Position numbers and translations under genes: made by a program. A DNA stretch of 11,917 bases, taken from Bacillota bacterium. GTDB lineage: Bacteria; Bacillota; Desulfotomaculia; Desulfotomaculales; JAJYZD01. The notes beneath the pieces are model-generated. The model searched no databases. It was not told the origin of the DNA and saw nothing but the letters and a program-made list of their open reading frames with translations. The stretch covers positions 1 to 11,917 of the forward strand of contig JAJYZD010000102.1 in the NCBI GenBank assembly GCA_021800315.1, in the 5' to 3' direction. Positions 7,315-11,917 of the stretch are shown one piece after another (position 1 is the stretch's first letter; every line of letters starts with the position of its first letter).

Positions 7315-7509
7315 TCACTTGGCGTGCCTTTTCCGGTAGTTGGCCGCCCGGGAGAAGTCGAGCATCTCCTGCATGGTTATGAAGAGCATCCTCTGTTGAA
7401 AGGGGGAGAGAGAGTCGGTATCCCTGCGCTTCCTGATTTCCACCAGGAGGTCGTCGACCTCGCCGCGCCCGTAGCCGAGGCCGAGCAAACCTGAACGAAG
7501 TTTATCCAT
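7315..7509 (-). CDS. Small hypothetical protein, 64 aa
   Basis: 64 aa from ATG (complement of 7507-7509), preceded on the minus strand by a purine-rich GGGAGCAGGGATCGGGAC that offers a moderate RBS. An in-frame stop lies a short way upstream, so this is the only sensible start. The protein is soluble and mostly helical: GRGEVDDLLVEIRKRRD, then SPFQQRMLFITMQEML, ending in RAANYRKRHAK. There are no cysteines, membrane segments or motifs I recognise. It stands alone on the minus strand with an AT-rich upstream region (7530-7553) that could hold its promoter. Composition and codon use are those of a real gene rather than a shadow, but the function is unknown. Confidence 0.65.
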   Translation of the reverse strand: MDKLRSGLLGLGYGRGEVDDLLVEIRKRRDTDSLSPFQQRMLFITMQEMLDFSRAANYRKRHAK

Positions 7510-7715
7510 GTCCCGATCCCTGCTCCCACGCTTTTCCTTTTATTTATTATTAACAGCCTTCGGGCCGGGCGTAAATGAGTTGTTCCTCCCATTTGCCCTG
7601 GTACTTTAGTACAGGGGAGCCGGACAGCCGCGGGTGGACGAATGCTTCACCCGGTATAAAACGCGCCGCCGCCATCCAAACTAATTTCAAGACGTTCGGC
7701 GCAGAGGTGGCTGCT
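7510..7715. promoter_or_regulatory. Divergent intergenic region with AT-rich block and inverted repeat
   Basis: It separates the minus-strand 64-aa gene from the plus-strand GH18 lipoprotein gene. The block CTTTTCCTTTTATTTATTAT (7531-7550) is the most AT-rich stretch nearby and probably holds the minus-strand promoter. An inverted repeat, CCCTGGTAC (7596-7604) / GTACAGGG (7609-7616) with loop TTTA and one bulged G, could be an operator or hairpin. TATAAA at 7655-7660 is a possible -10 for the lipoprotein gene, but I see no good -35 at standard spacing, so it may use an alternative sigma factor or be coincidence. Confidence 0.35.
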
Positions 7716-8759
7716 TTGAAAAAATACCGGATACTGGCATTCCTGACCGGGGTGATGGTCTTCCTCGGCGGTTGCACCATCCTTGGTAAATCGCTAACCT
7801 ACCGCCCGATGGTAACCGGGTTCTATGTCAACTCCAGCGGCAGTACCGACCCGCTGCCCAGTCTGGAGAAATATGGCACCGACCTGAATATCTTCTCCCC
7901 GCTGTGGTATCATGTCGCGTCTGACGGCTCCCTGGAGTCGCAGGTCCAACCGCAGGCCGTGAGCATCGCCCGTAAGGACAAACTCAAAATCGTACCCCTG
8001 GTCAACCTGGCTACCAACAACAGCGCCGTCCTGACCAATGCTACAGCACGGACCGCAGCGGTGAACAACCTGGTCGCGGCGGTCAAGGCCAATAACTGGG
8101 ACGGCCTGAACATTGATTTCGAGCTGATTCCCGCCAGCGCAACCAGTAATTTCTCTTACGACCGCACGTACCTGGACGATTTCATGAAGGACCTGCATGG
8201 TAAACTCAAAGCCCTGGGCAAAGAAACCGACATGTCCGTGCTGCCGCACTACCAGGTTTCCGCGAACGTGTCCTCGATCTACGATTACAGTGCCCTGGCT
8301 CCCTACGTGAACCATGTTACCCTGATGACCTACGACAAGAGTCAGGGAAGCTCGCCTCCCGGACCGGTGGCGCCGTTTTCCTGGGTAAAGCAAAACATCA
8401 CCACGGCCCTGAAGCAAGGGTTCAAGCCGGAGCAGATCAGCCTGGGGGTGGCCTCGTACGGGTACAACTGGCCGGCCGGCCAATCGGGCGGCTTCTCCGA
8501 GCCTACCAAGGCCATCATGCACAATGCTGACAATCTCGGGGTGCAGGTGAAGTGGAGCGGCGAGTACCAGGAACCGTTCTACTACTATACCGATACCGCG
8601 GGAAACAAGCGGGAAGTATGGTTTGAAAACCATGTCACGTTGAAGACCAAGATCGATTTGGTCAAGAAATACCGGCTGTACGGGATCAGTATCTGGCGTC
8701 TGGGCTTCGAGGATCCCAGCTTCTGGTCGGTGATCACGACGAACATACCGAAAACTTGA
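7716..8759 (+). CDS. GH18 family glycoside hydrolase lipoprotein (YaaH/SleL-like)
   Basis: 347 aa from TTG at 7716, with GAGGTGG (7704-7710) 5 nt upstream. From this start the protein has a lipoprotein signal peptide: MKKYR, a hydrophobic stretch, and lipobox LGGC with Cys20. The frame is open upstream to 7575, but that part does not look like protein. The mature domain is a single GH18 TIM barrel. The catalytic motif DGLNIDFE (D129-E136) has E136 as the expected acid; Asn at 132 is usual in the YaaH/SleL branch. Further family signatures are MTYDKSQGSSPPGPV, LGVASYGYNW and SIWRLGFEDPSFW near the C-terminus. Known relatives hydrolyse N-acetylglucosaminyl bonds in peptidoglycan, often of the spore cortex. 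No LysM repeats are present, unlike YaaH; lipid anchoring would hold it at the membrane instead. The substrate (peptidoglycan or chitin-like) is inferred from family resemblance. A rhomboid protease gene follows after 25 nt, probably in the same operon. Confidence 0.9.
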   Translation: MKKYRILAFLTGVMVFLGGCTILGKSLTYRPMVTGFYVNSSGSTDPLPSLEKYGTDLNIFSPLWYHVASDGSLESQVQPQAVSIARKDKLKIVPLVNLATNNSAVLTNATARTAAVNNLVAAVKANNWDGLNIDFELIPASATSNFSYDRTYLDDFMKDLHGKLKALGKETDMSVLPHYQVSANVSSIYDYSALAPYVNHVTLMTYDKSQGSSPPGPVAPFSWVKQNITTALKQGFKPEQISLGVASYGYNWPAGQSGGFSEPTKAIMHNADNLGVQVKWSGEYQEPFYYYTDTAGNKREVWFENHVTLKTKIDLVKKYRLYGISIWRLGFEDPSFWSVITTNIPKT

Positions 8760-8784
8760 CAGCGACCGGGGGAATGATCCGGCG

Positions 8785-9444
8785 GTGATACCCCTTAAGG
8801 ACGACGTACCTTCCCGGAGGGTGCCCTACGTAAATTTATCGATCATCGGGGTCTGCCTGGCGGTTTTCGCGGCCACGGCCGGTGCCGGCCTGAACCGGAC
8901 CATAGCGGACTGGGGGGTTGTGCCGGCATCGTTTCTCACTCTGCCGGCGGCCGGGATGGCGCTGAAGATTCTGACGGCGACCTTTATCCACGCCAGTTGG
9001 CTTCATGTTCTCGGTAACATGCTCTTCCTGTGGATCTTCGGCGACAATGTCGAGGACGCCATGGGCCATGTCCGCTACCTGGTATTTTATCTTCTGACCG
9101 GGACGATCGCCTTTGTCATCTATGTGCTCATCAACGCCCAGTCGAAGCTTCCCCTGGTCGGGGCCAGCGGCGCCATTTCCGGGGTTCTGGGCGCCTACTT
9201 CATGCTCTACCCCAAGGCTAAGGTGTGGACCATGCTCTTCATCTTCTTTATCTTCGCTCCCGTACCCTTGCCGGCCGTGCTCTTTCTGGGCGTCTGGTTC
9301 CTATTGCAGGCCTTAAGCGAAAGCCTCGTCTATACCGGCGGTCAGGGCGGAGGGGTGGCTTTCGCCGCCCACCTGGGCGGGTTCGTGGCCGGGATGCTTC
9401 TGGTTCCCCTTTTCCTCCGGCGGCGCACGGAGCAGACCACGTAA
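8785..9444 (+). CDS. Rhomboid family intramembrane serine protease
   Basis: 219 aa from GTG at 8785 (MIPLKDDVPSR, a typical opening for prokaryotic rhomboids); the RBS is weak, with only GGGGGA somewhat far upstream. About six hydrophobic segments fit the core rhomboid fold. Catalytic features are in place: H69-x4-H74-x3-N78 (HASWLHVLGNM) in TM2, the nucleophile in GASGA (S128) and the partner H196 in AAHLGG. These proteins cleave transmembrane segments of other membrane proteins; the substrate cannot be read from sequence. It follows the GH18 lipoprotein by 25 nt and ends at the long hairpin that overlaps its stop codon. No extra cytosolic domain is fused. Confidence in the family is very high. 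Confidence 0.95.
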   Translation: MIPLKDDVPSRRVPYVNLSIIGVCLAVFAATAGAGLNRTIADWGVVPASFLTLPAAGMALKILTATFIHASWLHVLGNMLFLWIFGDNVEDAMGHVRYLVFYLLTGTIAFVIYVLINAQSKLPLVGASGAISGVLGAYFMLYPKAKVWTMLFIFFIFAPVPLPAVLFLGVWFLLQALSESLVYTGGQGGGVAFAAHLGGFVAGMLLVPLFLRRRTEQTT

Positions 9445-9477
9445 ACGAGGAAGGAACCTGGCGGTTCCTTCCTCGTT
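9444..9477. terminator. Bidirectional terminator between rhomboid and ferredoxin genes
   Basis: A perfect 15-bp stem (9444-9458 with 9463-9477; core CGAGGAAGGAACC) with loop TGGC. It begins at the last base of the rhomboid TAA and ends 2 nt before the ferredoxin stop on the opposite strand. T-runs are short in both directions (TTCTC on plus, TTTA on minus), but position between convergent genes and stem strength support a shared terminator. Confidence 0.85.
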
Positions 9478-9478
9478 C

Positions 9479-9688
9479 TCAATTGGTGTTGATCCTGCTG
9501 ATCGCGTCCGCCGGACAGGCCCGGAAACAGCGGGCGCACCGGGTACAGTTTTCCACGTTGATGGCGTAGTGGACCGTTTCGTCAATGTAGATGCCGGAGT
9601 CGCGGCATTCCAGTTCGCAGGCCGCACATGACATGCAGGAATCCGGGTTGATGCGGAACATGAACTTGTATTTCTTCGGTTCGGTCAT
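9479..9688 (-). CDS. Small 2[4Fe-4S] ferredoxin
   Basis: 69 aa, ATG start (complement of 9686-9688) with a strong GGGAGGGAGA RBS on the minus strand. It holds two complete cluster motifs: C18-x2-C21-x2-C24-x3-C28 (CMSCAACELEC) and C48-x2-C51-x2-C54-x3-C58-P (CTRCARCFRACP). The first motif lacks the usual Pro after its fourth Cys (Arg29 instead). The protein would carry electrons at low potential in the cytosol of an anaerobe. No redox partner gene is adjacent, so its pathway cannot be told. It is transcribed toward the rhomboid gene and ends at the shared hairpin. Confidence 0.92.
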   Translation of the reverse strand: MTEPKKYKFMFRINPDSCMSCAACELECRDSGIYIDETVHYAINVENCTRCARCFRACPADAISRINTN

Positions 9689-9884
9689 CTCTAATCTCCC
9701 TCCCGGCTATGATGGTTCTACTACCCGACTTCTTTCGCCGGGCATGGTCCGATTCCTGCCGGACGGGGAAAAATAATGAGGGCGGAAAGGGGAGTTGGTT
9801 TTGCGGCGGATACAGGCCCGGGTCAGGAAGGACAACGAAGGTTACCGGGCGGTCTGGCGGGTCGGCCGGGCGGGTGACGCCAAA

Positions 9885-9901
9885 AAAAGACAGCGTCTTT
9901 T
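9885..9901. repeat. AT-flanked palindrome AAAAGAC-AGC-GTCTTTT
   Basis: A perfect 7-bp inverted repeat with a 3-nt centre, extended by further A residues to the left (A-run 9882-9888). On the minus strand it reads as a small hairpin followed by a 7-T run, so it could be a weak minus-strand terminator. As DNA it could equally be a repressor site. Confidence 0.4.
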
Positions 9902-9950
9902 CGGTCCGAACCGTCCGGCCACGTAAACTTCGTCGGCGGTCCGGAGAAGC

Positions 9951-9985
9951 AAAGGCTGCGGGAGTGGAACCCCGCGGCCTTTTTT
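9951..9985 (+). terminator. Intrinsic terminator in the leader region of the YhaM-family gene
   Basis: AAAGGCTGCGGG (9951-9962) pairs with CCCGCGGCCTTT (9971-9982): 12 bp with one G-U, an 8-nt loop and a six-T run (9980-9985). It lies 106 nt before the start codon of the downstream gene and has no protein-coding gene upstream on the same strand, pointing to attenuation or a small RNA. Confidence 0.75.
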
Positions 9986-10091
9986 GTTGGCGGCGGTAAA
10001 AAGTATGGGGGAGCGGGTCGGTCCCCGGAAGGAAACGTCTGTCCTTGCGGCAAATGTATTACGGTGACAGATAAAAACGGAGGAATGTCTT

Positions 10092-11027
10092 TTGCGGATT
10101 CGTGAACTGTCGCCCAATCAAAAATTTCAGGGTTTTCTGGCCCTGCGCAACGTTATCCTCAAACACGGCGGCGGCGGTCCCTTTCTGGACCTGCGTTTGG
10201 GGGACGGAGAAACCGAGGCGGTCGGCCGGGTATGGGGTTTTGACGGGCAGCCGCCGCGTTCCAACACGGTGCTGTGGGTCGAGGGTGTGGTGGGCCTGTA
10301 CAACAATCAGAGCCAGCTCATCTTGTCCTCCTTCCGGCCGGCCCGGCCGGAGGAATACCGGCCCGGGACATTCCTGCCGCGCTGTCCGGTGGACGGGACC
10401 AGACTTTGGGAGCGGCTTCGCCAGTTGGCCGGACTGGTGGCGGAGCCCCGGCTGTCCCGTCTTCTGGCCCTCGTTTTCGCCGATCCGGACCTGGCCGAAC
10501 GATTCCGCCAGGCGCCGGGCGCGGTGCGTCACCATCACGCCTATATCGGCGGCCTGTTGCACCATACGGTGAATGTTACCGAGCGGGCCCTGGCCCTGGC
10601 GGCCGGCGCCGTTCTGGAGACGGACATGCTGGTGACGGGAGCCCTGCTGCACGACCTGGGCAAGATGGACGAATACTCCTGGGACGGTGTGACCCTGGGC
10701 GTGACCGACCAAGGCCGGTTTGTGGGCCACATCGTCCTGGGGATGATAACGGTGAACCGGCTGGCCGGGTCCATCCCGGGGCTGGACGGTGTGTTCTTCG
10801 ACCGGCTTCTGCACATCCTGGCCAGCCACCACGGTAAGCAGGAATGGGGGTCTCCGGTGGAACCCTGCACGCGCGAGGCGCTCCTGGTCCATATGGCGGA
10901 CCTGGCCGACTCCAGGCTGTTCAAAATGGAGGAGGCGAGGCTTCTCGCGCCGGCCGGCGAGAACTGGTCGCCGCCGGTACCCGAACTGGGCCGGGTTTGG
11001 GCCGGCGAAGCCGCGGAACGGGGGTAA
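10092..11027 (+). CDS. yhaM: YhaM-family 3'-5' exoribonuclease (OB-fold plus HD domain)
   Basis: 311 aa, close to the 314 aa of B. subtilis YhaM. TTG start with GGAGGA (10079-10084) 7 nt upstream. Residues ~1-90 form an OB-fold nucleic-acid-binding domain (VGRVWGFDGQ, VLWVEGVVGLYNNQSQL). Residues ~140-280 form an HD metal-dependent hydrolase domain: RHHHAYIGGLLHHT (H147-T159), the HD pair H187-D188 in LLHDLGKMDEY, the second His pair H246-H247 in ASHHGKQEWGSP, and the final acidic motif MADLADSRL (D270, D273). Known members degrade RNA or single-stranded DNA from the 3' end with Mn or Co ions in the cytosol. The K+ channel gene starts 6 nt after the stop, suggesting an operon. Upstream lies a terminator that may attenuate this gene. 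The family call is firm; biochemical preference is inferred from the family. Confidence 0.9.
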   Translation: MRIRELSPNQKFQGFLALRNVILKHGGGGPFLDLRLGDGETEAVGRVWGFDGQPPRSNTVLWVEGVVGLYNNQSQLILSSFRPARPEEYRPGTFLPRCPVDGTRLWERLRQLAGLVAEPRLSRLLALVFADPDLAERFRQAPGAVRHHHAYIGGLLHHTVNVTERALALAAGAVLETDMLVTGALLHDLGKMDEYSWDGVTLGVTDQGRFVGHIVLGMITVNRLAGSIPGLDGVFFDRLLHILASHHGKQEWGSPVEPCTREALLVHMADLADSRLFKMEEARLLAPAGENWSPPVPELGRVWAGEAAERG

Positions 11028-11033
11028 GGTCCG

Positions 11034-11917
11034 GTGGGTTCCTTCAGGTTCTTCGGGTACGCCCTGGCGGCCCTGCTGGTGATCATGACGGCGGGTATCC
11101 TCCTGTACATGCGCGTGGAGCACGCCTCCTTCATGGACGCCCTCTGGCTCACCGTGCTGAGCGTATCAACCGTCGGTTTCTGGGAGGTGGGACCGCGGAC
11201 CGTCGCCGGCCGCTTTGTCACCATGGGTTTGATCGTGACCGGGGTAGGCCTGTTCACCTTCCTCTTGAGCAACGTTTCCGCCGTACTGGTCGAAGGCAAG
11301 CTGCGGGACTTTTGGGGGAAAAGAAAAATGGAAAACAGTATCGCGGCGCTTAAAAACCATATCGTGCTTTGCGGCGCGGGGCGGGTGGGCAGCCAGGTCA
11401 TCGTCCACCTCAGGCAGGAGGAAACCCCCTTCGTGGTGATTGAAAGCGCCGAAAAACGGCTGGAGGAATTGCGCTCCGACGGGGGAATCCTTTTCATCGC
11501 CGGCGACGCGACCGAGGACAAGGTCCTCCTGCAGGCCGGGGTGAAAAAGGCGGCCGGGGTGATCACCACCCTGGCCGAGGACGCCGGTAACCTGTTCATA
11601 ACCGTTTCCTGCCGGGACCTGAATCCCGGCATCCGGGTGGTGGCGCGGGCCAACCGGCCGGAATCGGTCCTCAAGCTGAAGAGGGCCGGGGCCGATGTGG
11701 TGGTGTGCCCTTCCTCCATAGCAGGCAGCAGGATGGTGCTGGCGGCTACCAAACCGGCCAGCGTGGCCTATGTCGAATCGCTGATGGAGGAACGGAGCAT
11801 CAACCTGGAACTGGAGGAAGTCCTCCTGACCGGCGACCACCCGTTCACCAACCGGGAGCTGCGCCATTCCGGCATCAGGGAGGGCTACGGTACGCTGGTC
11901 CTGGCCATCCGCCGCGC
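11034..11917 (+). CDS. Two-TM potassium channel with RCK (TrkA-N) domain, 3' end cut by window
   Basis: At least 294 aa; the reading frame is open to the window end. The GTG start at 11034 lies 6 nt after the previous stop, with AAGG nearby as a weak RBS. Layout: TM1 ~6-26 (YALAALLVIMTAGILLYM), pore helix and filter ~38-52, TM2 ~60-85 (FVTMGLIVTGVGLFTFLL), linker, then an RCK N domain from ~108 with Rossmann motif CGAGRVG (G114, G116, G119), acidic E137 at the end of strand 2, and GDAT (157-160). An RCK C domain appears to begin near 260 and is truncated. Family role: K+ flux across the membrane gated by a cytosolic ligand. Odd point: the filter reads T46-V-G-F-W50-E-V, where homologues have TVGYGD or TVGFGE. 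The TGG codon differs from GGG by one base. Conductance may therefore be altered, or this is a sequence error. Confidence 0.88.
   Translation, partial: MGSFRFFGYALAALLVIMTAGILLYMRVEHASFMDALWLTVLSVSTVGFWEVGPRTVAGRFVTMGLIVTGVGLFTFLLSNVSAVLVEGKLRDFWGKRKMENSIAALKNHIVLCGAGRVGSQVIVHLRQEETPFVVIESAEKRLEELRSDGGILFIAGDATEDKVLLQAGVKKAAGVITTLAEDAGNLFITVSCRDLNPGIRVVARANRPESVLKLKRAGADVVVCPSSIAGSRMVLAATKPASVAYVESLMEERSINLELEEVLLTGDHPFTNRELRHSGIREGYGTLVLAIRR

Larger units (their letters stand above)
9689..10091. other. 403-nt non-coding region between ferredoxin and YhaM-family gene
   Basis: No convincing gene is present. A 96-codon plus frame (9709-9999) lacks a usable RBS, has shadow-like composition and runs through a terminator. 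The stretch holds the ferredoxin RBS and presumably its promoter at the left, a palindrome at 9885-9901, an intrinsic terminator at 9951-9985, and the TTG-preceding GGAGGA (10079-10084) at the right. A terminator upstream of a plus-strand gene, with no plus-strand gene before it, implies either a small RNA transcribed from within 9705-9950 or an attenuated leader of the downstream gene. I recognise no riboswitch consensus. Confidence 0.5.

Noticed and set aside
7575..7715. N-terminal extension of the GH18 protein
   Set aside because: The TTG at 7716 has a good RBS and starts a proper lipoprotein signal peptide; the extension would bury it.
9815..9860. Short resemblance to the SRP RNA loop (GGTCAGGAAGGA)
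   Set aside because: The conserved GGTCAGGTCCGGAAGGAAGCAGCC context and flanking helix are missing.
9951..9982. T-box-like string GGGAGTGGAACCCCGCGG
   Set aside because: It resembles the GGGTGGNACCGCG T-box but has extra bases, sits in the terminator hairpin itself, lacks recognisable stem I elements, and the downstream gene is not an aminoacyl-tRNA synthetase or amino-acid gene.
10059..11752. Long minus-strand frames (354 and 403 codons) opposite the YhaM-family and K+ channel genes
   Set aside because: The plus strand carries complete HD and RCK motifs; the minus frames have no recognisable motif.
1..11917. CRISPR array, tRNA or rRNA genes, insertion sequence ends, transposase or integrase
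   Set aside because: I looked for regularly spaced repeats, tRNA-like cloverleaf ends and transposase motifs and saw none.

Overview
The window is GC-rich and reads like the chromosome of an anaerobic, high-GC Firmicute, most like the Peptococcaceae/Desulfotomaculum-Pelotomaculum group. The support is strong Gram-positive-type ribosome binding sites, frequent TTG and GTG starts, a YhaM-type exoribonuclease, a YaaH/SleL-like GH18 lipoprotein and a small 2[4Fe-4S] ferredoxin. No rRNA or marker gene is present, so the taxonomy is inference.

Layout. (1) 1-79: leader with overlapping hairpins. (2) 80-2935: a large secreted protein with a signal peptide, a PQQ-like beta-propeller and a bacterial Ig-like (BIG2) domain. 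(3) 2993-7092: a tightly packed run of four genes. The first is a P-loop-free protein with two receiver-like halves. The next three are ParA/MinD-superfamily proteins of the CpaE/TadZ type (pseudo-receiver-like N-terminus plus SIMIBI ATPase domain). Their nucleotide-binding loops differ: variant (SPGTNVGKT), lysine-less (KGGVGVST) and canonical (KGGVGKT). (4) 7093-7314: an uncertain small reading frame, a perfect hairpin and a terminator. (5) 7315-7509, minus strand: a small hypothetical protein. (6) 7716-9444, plus strand: a GH18 lipoprotein, then a rhomboid intramembrane protease. A long hairpin separates these from a convergent minus-strand ferredoxin (9479-9688). (7) 9689-10091: non-coding stretch with a palindrome and a clear intrinsic terminator. 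(8) 10092 to the window end: a YhaM-family exoribonuclease followed closely by a two-TM K+ channel/RCK protein cut by the window edge.

The most unusual region is 2993-7092. Two 4-nt overlaps (TTGA, ATGA) and one 28-nt gap suggest one translationally coupled operon. Its proteins look like diverged paralogues of a pilus-positioning (TadZ/CpaE) or ParA-like ATPase. One has lost the catalytic P-loop lysine and carries a Cys/His cluster instead, and the last keeps a full P-loop. A reasonable inference is a hetero-oligomeric complex with one active ATPase and regulatory pseudo-ATPases, possibly tied to surface or secretion machinery given the secreted propeller just upstream. No pilin, CpaF or TadB/C gene is visible here, so that link is unproven.

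Also notable is the K+ channel selectivity filter, which reads TVGFWE, with tryptophan where the family has glycine.
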